This document shows, in pieces, positions 19,690 to 29,300 of a stretch of 34,402 nt of DNA. How positions within the stretch are numbered: the first letter of the stretch is position 1; every line of letters begins with the position of its first letter. This stretch comes from Nemertoderma westbladi (taxonomy: Eukaryota > Xenacoelomorpha > Nemertodermatida > Nemertodermatidae), in assembly GCA_032718475.1 (NCBI GenBank), contig JAUCBJ010006544.1:1-34402 (forward strand), read 5' to 3'. The position numbers and the translations under genes are program-made. The notes below the pieces were generated by a model. The model saw only the letters and a list, made by a program, of their open reading frames with translations. It ran no database searches and was not told the DNA's origin.

Positions 19690-19763
19690 TCATTAAATTA
19701 CAATATTTTTAAGAATTTAAAAAAGTATTAAGTTTGTCGCAAACTTATCCCCCGAACTTCCTC

Positions 19764-22322
19764 CTAGATTCCATCTCTAGACTTCTCCACGCTATTGAGT
19801 AGGCGGGCTACGCTGTCGAACACATCTCGAGAGTCTTTCTGTTTGTCAGCTGCGTAGTAGGCAATTAAATTTTCGAAAGAACCAGAAAGTGTTTTAGCCC
19901 CTTCGTCTAGACTGACTACAAGCGCATTCAACTGTTGGTAACGTTTATCAAGAGTATCAATAAACACACCATCATTTGCTAAGGTTTTTTTCTTTTTCTT
20001 CATAGCTTTTCTCAATATTTCGATGTTTTTACTCAGTTTTATCATTTCTTTTCTCATCACTTCTCCTTCACAAACGATACCTCTTATCGATATATCGCTG
20101 GCTTCTTTAACATCTCGCATTTCGTTCACAAACTCTAAATTTGATGGATTATCACTAACCATGGCTTCTGTCACGTGATCTACGAAGGATTTGCTCTTTT
20201 CAATGCCGGTAAATTCGGTAAGAGCCTTAAGCGAAGTTAGTCGCAATCCTTGGGCATTCGCGTAAACGTTGTGTCCGGCGTTGACGGCATTCCCGCACTG
20301 TAGGACAACAGCGAGGAATCTACGGAACTTATCGTTGCTGCGGATCGTATTGCATGCATCCCTCGCCGTCCCTATAGCTCGTCTTACATCGCTCGTCTGA
20401 TCCGGTAATTCCGCCATTACGATCAGCGCTTCGAGGCGTTGTTCCAGGTTGGGGACCTCCATTAGTCGCTCTAGAAACTCATGAACTCCGTCGAGCTTCC
20501 CTGGATGACCGCCTTTACTCCGGTAACTCTTAAACAATTCACGATCCTCCTCAGTCGGCTGTAATCTCTTCAACATCTTTAGAGTGTCGAGTGACAATCC
20601 ATCATCTAACTTACACAGATCATTCTCAAGATTTACTACTTCATCAGCACTTTTATTTAGAAAGATTGCGATGTTGCTGTATGTTGCGTGCTTAAGAATA
20701 GTATTCACCCTTTTACCTTTCTTTTCATCTTTCAATGGTAAATTCGATGTAGACGGTGTAGCCTCACTCTTTACGAGGAACTTATCGACTATCTTACTAA
20801 CATCATCTTTGGAAACCAACTGTTGTTTCTTAATGTCACTCCATATTGTTTTTCCTGTAACTTGATGAGCTGAGAGTTTGTCCCATTTTATTGGTATTGT
20901 TTTTGCTTTAGTGCCGTCTGATCGTCCAGACTGCGTCTTTTGTGGGTCTGGAGGTAGTGGAGCAACCGGCGGTGGAGGTGGTGCAGGTAGTGGGCTTGCA
21001 TCATATTGTTGTGGAACACCTTCCAGTTTAGTATCTGCACCTGCTTGTTTTATATTTTGAGTGTCAACATCTTCTGTATTAGTTAACCTTCCAACAATTT
21101 TTCCTTCTTGATCGGTTTTTAAATCAATTTGAGGTTTCCCTTGGTGTTCCATTTCGTTTTGTTGATTTAAGGGTTTCATGGAACTTGTTGAACATGTCAT
21201 TGTTGATTCCAATATAGTAGGTGTTTTAGTATTATCGTTACTTTCATTCGTTTGGATCATATCTGTAGTTGATGATGTTGGTGCGCTACTTCCTGTATCA
21301 TCATCTTCATCCGGCATGATTTCGTAAATGTCATCATTATCTTCAGGGATACTCTCTTTATCATACACATCATATTCATCATCGTTAACACTCTCTTTGG
21401 AATCAGTAAAGGTTTCCTGTAACTCATAGGCAACATATTCAACATCTTCGATTTCTTCTTCCTGCTTAACGACTGACTTGCCGGATACATCTTCAACTGC
21501 CTTGCAGATTTCAATATCTTCGGAAGGCTCATAATATTTGACATTTGTGCTACGTTCATTATCATTCTTGATAACATCTACCTTTATTTCTTCTTTGAAA
21601 ACACTTTCATTTGCCAGATCTCTATCTTTTAAATTTTTTGGCTTTTTAATCAATTGTCTCTGTTTATCCTTAGTGGCTTCTTCGGCAAGTTTAGCATCTT
21701 CTCCGACACTTTGTTTACTTTTTCTTCTGGTAAATAGGCCTCCTATACCGATACTCTTTTTTCGTTTGCCTTTTTCGTCCTTTTCCTTTGTGACTTTCTC
21801 GAACTCTTCCTTTGTGACTTTCTCTAACTCTTCCAATGGTGTACTTCCAGTACTCTTGAACACTCCTCCACCTTTTTCTTTTATTACCTTCTCCAACTCA
21901 TCTAGAGTCCTCTTATCAACTCCTCTCACATCCGAGGGTCGACGCGTGGATCCCGCTGCTGCTGGCTTCCGTATCCCCGGTGGTTCCACGGTACTTCCTT
22001 CCGCCACAGCTTTCTTTGCGTCCACCAATCCTCCTAACCAGTCATCCCTCTCTGCTTCCACTTGCGCCTTACTGTTCACTGATCGGTGTCTCACGCGGAA
22101 TATATAAGTTTTACTTCGCGTGATTATCCGTATTGTTGAGTAGTCTGTGTGCCAGAAGGACACCGAGTGGTCGGACAGGATGAGCGTTGCTATCGGTTTA
22201 TCGACTCCGCCTCGGCGAATCTTATAGAAAGAGAGTTCCCCGGCGCGGATTCTCACCCATCGTGGGTTCCATGACTGAAATATACTTTCCGATTTTTTCA
22301 GGAGTTCGCCTTGTTTTATTAT
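19764..22322 (-). CDS. formin exon 2: PH, FH1 and FH2 domains
   Basis: Second coding exon of an actin-assembly formin nested antisense in an unc-13 intron. It starts at an acceptor (ATATTACAG before ATAATAAAACAAG); 852 codons to TAG. After the 151 residues from exon 1: a pleckstrin homology domain (about 153-258: KQGELLKK, W..RWV.I..GELSFY, final DDWL); a charged Lys/Glu linker; a short FH1 (PLPAPPPPPVAPLPP, about 590-605); and FH2 from about 628 (IPIKWDKL) with the GNxxN signature as LQCGNAVNAG. FH2 dimers nucleate and processively elongate actin filaments, and FH1 feeds profilin-actin. No GBD/DID is visible, so this is not a diaphanous-type formin; it fits the PH-domain-containing formin class (PHCF) described in invertebrates. 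The open frame upstream of 22322 is intron. Confidence 0.88.
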   Translation of the reverse strand: MIKQGELLKKSESIFQSWNPRWVRIRAGELSFYKIRRGGVDKPIATLILSDHSVSFWHTDYSTIRIITRSKTYIFRVRHRSVNSKAQVEAERDDWLGGLVDAKKAVAEGSTVEPPGIRKPAAAGSTRRPSDVRGVDKRTLDELEKVIKEKGGGVFKSTGSTPLEELEKVTKEEFEKVTKEKDEKGKRKKSIGIGGLFTRRKSKQSVGEDAKLAEEATKDKQRQLIKKPKNLKDRDLANESVFKEEIKVDVIKNDNERSTNVKYYEPSEDIEICKAVEDVSGKSVVKQEEEIEDVEYVAYELQETFTDSKESVNDDEYDVYDKESIPEDNDDIYEIMPDEDDDTGSSAPTSSTTDMIQTNESNDNTKTPTILESTMTCSTSSMKPLNQQNEMEHQGKPQIDLKTDQEGKIVGRLTNTEDVDTQNIKQAGADTKLEGVPQQYDASPLPAPPPPPVAPLPPDPQKTQSGRSDGTKAKTIPIKWDKLSAHQVTGKTIWSDIKKQQLVSKDDVSKIVDKFLVKSEATPSTSNLPLKDEKKGKRVNTILKHATYSNIAIFLNKSADEVVNLENDLCKLDDGLSLDTLKMLKRLQPTEEDRELFKSYRSKGGHPGKLDGVHEFLERLMEVPNLEQRLEALIVMAELPDQTSDVRRAIGTARDACNTIRSNDKFRRFLAVVLQCGNAVNAGHNVYANAQGLRLTSLKALTEFTGIEKSKSFVDHVTEAMVSDNPSNLEFVNEMRDVKEASDISIRGIVCEGEVMRKEMIKLSKNIEILRKAMKKKKKTLANDGVFIDTLDKRYQQLNALVVSLDEGAKTLSGSFENLIAYYAADKQKDSRDVFDSVARLLNSVEKSRDGI

Positions 22323-23040
22323 CTGTAATATCAAATAGTAAATGTCAACTTCAAACACGGGCCTGTATTATACTAAATGGCTGAAAATGGACAAGAATTC
22401 ACTCATCCATGCGTATAATCTGTAATGTATGTGGTCTTCTGCGATTGATGGAGGTGCCAAGGGCTGCCCATCACGATATCAATCAATGTTTGCCACATTG
22501 GATCATTATTATAATAATATTTACATCCCGTTTAGATGAGGAAGAACCTTGGCCTAGTGGTAAAATCCGTGGCCTTGTATTATCAATTATCCGTTGGTCG
22601 TGGTTTCGATCTCCGCATGGGGCCCCATGGGATTTGCGTTTCGGCGCGAATGATATAAAGAGACTATAGACAGGGTGCGTATCTGCCTACATCTTTAAAT
22701 GGCAGCCAGATTCCTCTGGGGAGTATGGTTCTGTGGGTGGGGAATAACACTGGAACTGGAAATGCACTGGAAATAAGTCGTAAGACTGTTTGCGCATGCG
22801 CAATCCCGGACCTAACGGCCGTAGAAACTAGCCAAACTAAAATACAACTCGCACTCAAGAACATAATTGTGCGACTATAATATTCTAGAACAGGCGTAAT
22901 CCGGGATGAAAAGAAATGAATGATTCTGACATTTTATGACCGATAGTACAGTATGATCATCCCACTCCCATCTACAGATACAAGAATTAGTAAAATATAA
23001 TTTATGTTTAAGGTATAATTTATAGTTAATTAATTCTTAC
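22323..23040 (-). other. formin intron with SINE
   Basis: 718-nt intron between the two formin coding exons (GTAAGA donor, TTACAG acceptor on the minus strand). It holds a tRNA-like SINE in the opposite orientation at 22545-22690 and the 12-bp palindrome TGCGCATGCGCA at 22791-22802. Confidence 0.8.
22545..22690 (+). mobile_element. tRNA-derived SINE
   Basis: A box TGGCCTAGTGG at 22550-22560 and an imperfect B box GGTTTCGATCTCC at 22602-22614 are spaced as in tRNA-derived SINE heads. The tail CGCATGGGGCC...GATTTGCGTTTCGGC is shared with the copy at 18040. No complete cloverleaf forms, so it is not a tRNA gene. Confidence 0.55.
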
Positions 23041-23493
23041 CTCGGAAACTTCTGCAGATATTATCGAATCGCGTTTGCTGATGAGTATACTTGTAACTGT
23101 GTTCAACTCAACACGGTCGTCGTCAGAACCCAGATCGAATACGAGTTCACCGTTGTTCAACGGAACACGATCCACGTCTAGGTAGATAACGCACCGACAT
23201 CCATCCACGTTGTCGTAACCCATTATATCGCCGATGTTGTAGACAACGTTATCTTTATTTGGTCTTCTGAACACCATTTTATTGGTTTTAAAGTCGAGTT
23301 CTAATATTTCCCTGCTGCTCGCATCTTCCCCTGACAGTTGTCTGTGCACCGAATAACTTAACGAATCTCCTCTTTGAATCTTGTCCACCAGGGTTTTTCG
23401 TAATGCGCTCTCGATGACTTCGGATCGGCCGAGTTTATAGTTGATGTGTGTTGATTGGTCGGCGATAGATAATGGGCGAGAGCGTCTGGCCAT
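23041..23493 (-). CDS. formin exon 1: N-terminal domain
   Basis: First coding exon of the nested formin, 151 codons from ATG at 23493 (context AAAGATGG, close to the Kozak ideal) to GAG before GTAAGA. It joins exon 2 in phase 0. The frame stays open upstream, but without another ATG, so this start is preferred. After a basic N-terminus (MARRSRPLS) comes a segment rich in alternating beta-like stretches (ILELDFKTNKMVFRR, VVYNIGDIMGY, CRCVIYLDVDRVPLN, GELVFDLG) that could be a PH-like fold, giving two PH-type domains in tandem. That fold call is inference; I do not recognise the sequence directly. Confidence 0.82.
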
Positions 23494-23502
23494 CTTTAAC
23501 GA

Positions 23503-23520
23503 TGTAAAGTGCACTTTACA
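23503..23520. promoter_or_regulatory. 18-bp perfect palindrome before the formin start
   Basis: TGTAAAGTGCACTTTACA is a perfect palindrome ending 9 nt upstream of the formin ATG on the minus strand. It could be a dimer-bound DNA site near the promoter or a structure in the 5' UTR. Function is unknown. Confidence 0.45.
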
Positions 23521-24337
23521 CAACTTGGTGTGTATTTCGTAGTTCTACTAATTTACCAGCCAGATTTATAGATATTTTATAAATTTAGTAATGAATTATT
23601 AATATTGTAAAATAAATTTACCCACGTAAAACATGTTTCTCACCTCCTCACCTCAAAATGTCACTGAATTGTAATACATTCATTTGTGTCTTCCTATTTC
23701 AAAGGGACAATAGCCTGCCAAACCAATTCCGGATCCAAGAGCTTAACATCAATTATTCCGCATTGTATTGAATAGTGAGCTAGTATCAGGAAGTTATACA
23801 CCGAAATTCAGTGTTACAATAAAATCCCCTAAGTTCTTATACTGAAATAATTGTTGGTGCCAAATATTATTATTATGTGGCTGGACTTATTATTATTAGT
23901 AAGTTGGTAATAATTTATAGTATTGTGTTGATACAAGGGAGGGGGGAGGGGGGGGGGGTGGTGTGGCACTGGACGCAAATCCCAACTCGGCGAATTAATA
24001 TCTCGCCTCATTGTTCTCTTCGCTACTTTGGGAAAGGAGCAGGTTACCGTGGCGCGTTTCTTCTAACCAAAACAATAAAAGAAAGTCAATAGAACATGTT
24101 GCAGTTTTATTTTTGAGAGTAATCAGCTGTTATTTGCGTCGATTTTTCCCTGGAGAGGGATGAATTCCCCCCCCCCCCCCCCCCACAATCTGATTGGGCT
24201 TGACTGGACCTAACCAATAAATTAAAATGTCAAATTATTTTCCTATCTTGGAACAATTAACCTTCTATTTATTACTCAGCCACAATAGCCTCTATTTCAG
24301 TACACCTCTTATGATAGCTAATTATTTTTTATTTTAG
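23521..24337. other. region upstream of the formin, within the unc-13 intron
   Basis: Presumed formin promoter/5' UTR side. No TATA box or CpG cluster stands out. It holds a G-rich tract at 23937-23959 and a run of 18 C at 24167-24184. It ends in the unc-13 acceptor ATTTTAG at 24337. Confidence 0.5.
24167..24184 (+). repeat. homopolymer of 18 C
   Basis: Uninterrupted C run, about 155 nt before the next unc-13 exon. It is prone to length errors in sequencing. Confidence 0.95.
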
Positions 24338-24561
24338 AACACGAAAGTCACAAACTTTGCGGCAGTGCCGACTACATGAACCTTCACTTTAAAGTCAAGT
24401 GGTTTTTCAACCAGTACGCCAGGAAGTTACCCCAGTTGAAGGATCAGGTGCCGCCCTACGCCAAATGGTTTGAGCCGTTCGTCTTGAACTGGCTGGACGA
24501 AAACGAACAACTCTCCATGGAGTTCAATATAGGCGCCTTCGAGAGGGATAAAAAGGATTTG
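24338..24561 (+). CDS. unc-13: unc-13 MUN-domain exon
   Basis: AA completes the Glu codon from the previous exon, then [60 protein letters not shown] and FERDKKDL. This matches the Munc13 segment ending WLDENEE...ALERDKKD. It ends phase 0 at TTG before GTGAGT; reading on gives a TAA after three codons. The last 13 exon bases and the donor are the seed of the repeat that follows. Confidence 0.95.
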
Positions 24562-24690
24562 GTGAGTAAATAAAGTCGGATACAGGGGTAAAAAGGATTT
24601 GGTGTATAAATAAAGTCGAATACAGTGGTAAAAAGTATTTGGTGTATAAATAAAGTCGGATACAGTGGTAAAAAGGATTTGGTGTAGGCC
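24547..24690 (+). repeat. 40-bp minisatellite spanning exon end and donor
   Basis: The exon end and donor (ATAAAAAGGATTTG then GTGAGTAAATAAAGTCG) is repeated at about 24588, 24628 and 24668 with a 40-bp period, the donor decayed to GTGTATAAA in the copies. Two more degenerate units occur at 25018-25110, after an inserted element. Confidence 0.88.
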
Positions 24691-25018
24691 TATAAATCAG
24701 ACAGGAGAAATCAACTTTAAGATTGCTGTAATGTCTGTATTTTATGCTCTCATGTATGTTTTTAATACCCATATTATGGAATATACTAAAATCTCAATTT
24801 CGTAACGATTTTATTATGAACTACATATTTTTACTGCAAATCTAGTGCAATTCATTAAATATTTTATATTACAGTCAGTTTTTATGCAATCATTACATTA
24901 GTCTGTATGTATGGTGTATTTATTCTACGTATATTGATGTTCATACTTTCTTTGTACCAAAGCGCCTAGAACATCGCGTAAAGGCGCATAATAAATATAT
25001 ATTATTACGTATTATATT
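24690..25018 (+). mobile_element. SINE/LINE 3' end inserted in the minisatellite
   Basis: About 330 bp interrupts the 40-bp repeat. It ends with AAGCGCCTAGAACATCGCG, then TAAAGGCGCATAATAAATAT and an ATT-rich tail. The GCGCC...GGCGC stem followed by a TATAAA-like/ATT tail resembles the 3' ends of CR1/L2-related LINEs and their SINEs. Confidence 0.5.
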
Positions 25019-26135
25019 ATAAATAAAGTCGGATACAGGGATAAAAAGTATTTGCTTAGTAGATATAGTCTGATGGACGGATAAAAAGATTTTGGGAGTA
25101 AATAAATAGGTGTAGGGATACGTATATGTGATTATGTGAGTTCCATAAATTTGGTGTTAATTAAAGGATTCATTTATTTGTTAATTACAAAATTAAAAAA
25201 TCCCCTCAACCCTCAACTGTAATTGACCAAAACCTTCCATAACCTAAACTTTAACTACAGTAAAATCGGTCCCAACTTAGTTAATCGGTGTTTTAGTAAT
25301 ACCCACTACTACTATATCATACAATAACAGATAACTTGTTACTAAACTAAAATGTTCTAGAATTTTATTACCTCCAGCAAGCTCTCTATTGATGAGATTA
25401 CCAAAACAAGTAATAATTTTAGAATTAAATAAAATAATCCACACTGAGAGAAAAAAAGTTTTTTTCACTTCCGTCAATTTCTTTTCCTTTCCACGATGGA
25501 ACGAGAAGATAACACCAGTTCTTCCACAATGAATAAAACATTTGTTATGTATTCAATATTGTTCCAGTTTTAACAACGCAGTTATTCTTAACAAAATATG
25601 GATTCCGATCGAAATGTTGATTTTGGTATTCCAAATCTGTAAAATTTGAATTTTTTATTTTAAACAAAGCGAAATTAACAAATCTGACTCATCACCCACT
25701 ATGAAGTCTATCTCACTTCAAATCCATTGCGATGTCAATAAATAATCCTTATTAATATTATATGCAAGATACTTTATGTTGACAAATGCTGTATTCAATA
25801 TCTATTCAATATGTATCCAATATTAAAATATAAGTCGAATACGTATGTCATAAAATCGCGTCATCAGCAAACTAATGGATCTCATTAAGAAATTATCTAA
25901 GTGCATTTAGTGTGTAACTGTGAATTTAATGCGATATTTAAAATTAAAATAATTGGTTTGTACCGGTACTGTATACATTTGGTACTAGTGTAATTTATGT
26001 AGTGTATACATAAATTACACTAGCACACTATAGTAAATATAGTAATTAACTATTTAAATTGACTGTTTAGTTTTGTGAATAAATGAGGCTTGTAAAGTTA
26101 AAAAAAAAATTTTAATCTTATATTTTATATTGCAG
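25018..26135 (+). other. unc-13 intron remainder
   Basis: Starts with two degenerate units of the 40-bp repeat (25018-25110), then AT-rich DNA without genes. It contains a perfect 15-bp inverted repeat at 25985-26023 and ends in TATATTGCAG. Confidence 0.6.
25985..26023. repeat. 15-bp perfect inverted repeat, 9-nt loop
   Basis: CTAGTGTAATTTATG (25985-25999) pairs fully with CATAAATTACACTAG (26009-26023). The hairpin lies 113 nt before an acceptor. Confidence 0.85.
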
Positions 26136-26357
26136 TTCCAGCGTAGTTCTAACCACGCCCTATTCTCGTGTTCCGTCGTCGATATTTTTGCACATCTAAA
26201 CCAAAGTTTCGACATAATTCGTAAACTAGAGTGTCCAGACCCGCAGGTACAGAACATGTACATGTTGCGATTCAGTCAGACACTCAGTAAAGTTCTCAAT
26301 AAGTACGCAGAACTCACGAAGAAAGAGTTCCCAAACGTTACAGGAACACAGAAAACA
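26136..26357 (+). CDS. unc-13: unc-13 MUN-domain exon
   Basis: Seventy-four codons: [70 protein letters not shown]. This matches Munc13 ([28 protein letters not shown]). Phase 0 at both ends between ATTGCAG and GTAAGT. Intron retention reads VSY then a stop. The following intron is almost wholly the 36-bp array. Confidence 0.95.
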
Positions 26358-26384
26358 GTAAGTTATTAAATATAATATCAAGTC

Positions 26385-29300
26385 CTACAGGCCTACAGTG
26401 TGTAATGATTCCTTTGAACTACCCCCTTCTCATGTATAGGCCCCCATTGTAATGAACTACCACCTTCTCCCACAGGCCCACATTGTAATGAACTACTCCC
26501 CTTCTCCCCCAGGCCCCAAATTTGTAATGAACTACCACCTTCTCCCACAGGCCCCCATTGTAATGAACTACCCCCTTCTCATACAAGCCCACATTGTAAT
26601 TAACTACCACCTTCTCCTACAGGCCCCCATTGTAATGAACAACCCCCTTCTCATACAAGCCCACATTGTAATGAACTACCACCTTCTCCTACAGGCCCCC
26701 ATTGTAATGAACAACCCCCTTCTCACACAAGCCCACATTGTAATGAACTACCACCTTCTCCTAAAGGCCCCCATTGTAATGAACAACCCCCTTCTCATAC
26801 AAGCCCACATTGTAATGAATTTCCTTCTCCTACAGGCCGCCATTGTAATGAACAACCCCTTTCTCATACAAGCCCACATTGTAATGAACTACCACCTTCT
26901 CATACAAGCCCACATTGTAATGAACTACCACCTTCTCCTACAGGCCCCCATTGTAATGAACAACCCCCTTCTCATACAAGCCCACATTGTAATGAACTAC
27001 CACCTTCTCCTACAGGCCCCCATTGTAATGAACTACCTTCTCCTAAAGGCCCCCATTGTAATGAACAACCCCCTTCTCATACAAGCCCACATTGTAATGA
27101 ATTTCCTTCTCCTACAGGCCGCCATTGTAATGAAAAACCCCTTTCTCATACAAGCCCCCATTGTAATGAACTACCTTCTCCTAAAGGCCCCCATTGTAAT
27201 GAACAACCCCCTTCTCATACAAGCCCACATTGTAATGAATTTCCTTCTCCTACAGGCCGCCATTGTAATGAACTACCACCTTCTCATACAAGCCCACATT
27301 GTAATGAACTACCACCTTCTCCTACAGGCCCCCATTGTAATGAACTACCACCTTCTCCTACAGGCCCCCATTGTAATGAACAACCCCCTTCTCATACAAG
27401 CCCACATTGTAATGAACTACCACCTTCTCTCACAGGCCCCCATTGTAATGAACTACCACCTTCTCCTACAGGCCCACATTGTAATGAACTACCACCTTCT
27501 CCTACAGGCCCCCATTGTAATGAACAACCCCCTTCTCATACAAGCCCACATTGTAATGAACTACCCCCTTCTCATACAAGACCACATTGTAATGAACTAC
27601 CACCTTCTCCTACAGGCCCCCATTGTAATGAACTACCACCTTCTCCCACAGGCCCCCATTGTAATGAACTACCACCTTCTCTCACAGGCCCCCATTGTAA
27701 TGAACTACCCCCTTCTCATACAAGACCACATTGTAATGAACTACCACCTTCTCTCACAGGCCCCCATTGTAATGAACTACCACCTTCTCCCACAGGCCCC
27801 CATTGTAATGAACTACCACCTTCTCTCACAGGCCCCCATAGTAATGAACTACCCCCTTCTCATACAAGACCACATTGTAATGAACTACCACCTTCTCCTA
27901 CAGGCCCCCATTGTAATGAACAATCCCCTTCTCATACAAGCCCACATTGTAATGAACTACCACCTTCTCCTACAGGCCCCCACTGTAATGAACTACCACC
28001 TTCTCCCACAAGCCCCCATTGTAATGAACAACCCCCTTCTCATACAAGCCCACATTGTAATGAACTACCACATTCTCCTACAGGCCCCCATTGTAATGAA
28101 CAATCCCCTTCTCATACAAGCCCACATTGTAATGAACTACCACCTTCTCCCACAGGCCCCCATTGTAATGAACTACCACCTTCTCCCACAGGCCCACATT
28201 GTAATGAACTACCACCTTTTCCTACAGGCCCCATTGTAATGAACTATCCCCTTCTCATACAAGCCCCCATTGTAATGAACTATCACCTTCTCCCACAGGC
28301 CCCCATTTTAATGAACTACCACCTTCTCCCACAGGCCCACATTGTAATGAACTACCACCTTTTCCTACAGGCCCCCATTGTAATAAACTACCACCTTCCC
28401 TCACAGGCCCCCATTGTAATGAACTACCACCTTCTCCCACAGGCCCCCATTGTAATGAACTAAAAACCTTCTCCCACAGGCCCCCATTGTAATGAACTAC
28501 CACCTTCTCTCACAGGCCCCCATTGTAATGAACAAACACCTTCTCCCACAGACCCCCATTGTAATGAACTACCACCTTCTCCCACAGGCCCCCATTGTAA
28601 TGAACTACCACCTTCTCCCACAGGCCCCCATTGTAATGAACTACCACCTTCTCTCACAGGCCCCCATTGTAATGAACTACCCCCTTCTCATACAAGCCAC
28701 CATTATAATGAACTACCACCTTCTCCCACAGGCCCCCATTGTAATGAACTACCCCCTTCTCATACAAGACCACATTGTAATGAACTACCACCTTCTCACA
28801 CAGGCCCCCATTGTAATGAACTACCACCTTCTCCCACAGGCCCCCATTGTAATGAACTACCACCTTCTCTCACAGGCCCCCGTTGTAATGAACAATCCCC
28901 TTCTCATACAAGCCCCCATTATAATGAACTACCACCTTCTCCCACAGGCCCCCATTGTAATGAACTACCACCTTCTCCTCACAGGCCCCCATTGTAATGA
29001 ACTACCACCTTCTCCCACAGGCCCCCATTGTAATGAACTACCACCTTCTCCCACAGGCCCCCATTGTAATGAACTACCACCTTCTCCCCAAGGCCCCCAT
29101 TGTAATGAACTACCACCTTCTCCCACAGACCCCCATTGTAATGAACTACCCCCTTCTCCTACAGGCCCCATTGTAATGAACTACCACATTCTCCCACAGG
29201 CCCCCATTGTAATGAACTACCCCCTTCTCCCACAGGCCCCCATTGTAATGAACTACCCCCATCTTCTACAGGCCCCATTGTAATGAACTACCACCTTCTC

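Noticed and set aside
22323-22358. Formin start at the first Met of the long exon-2 frame (22358)
   Set aside because: The residues before IIKQGELL are a translated intron end (TTGATATTACAG). The upstream exon at 23041-23493 joins in phase and has a Kozak ATG.
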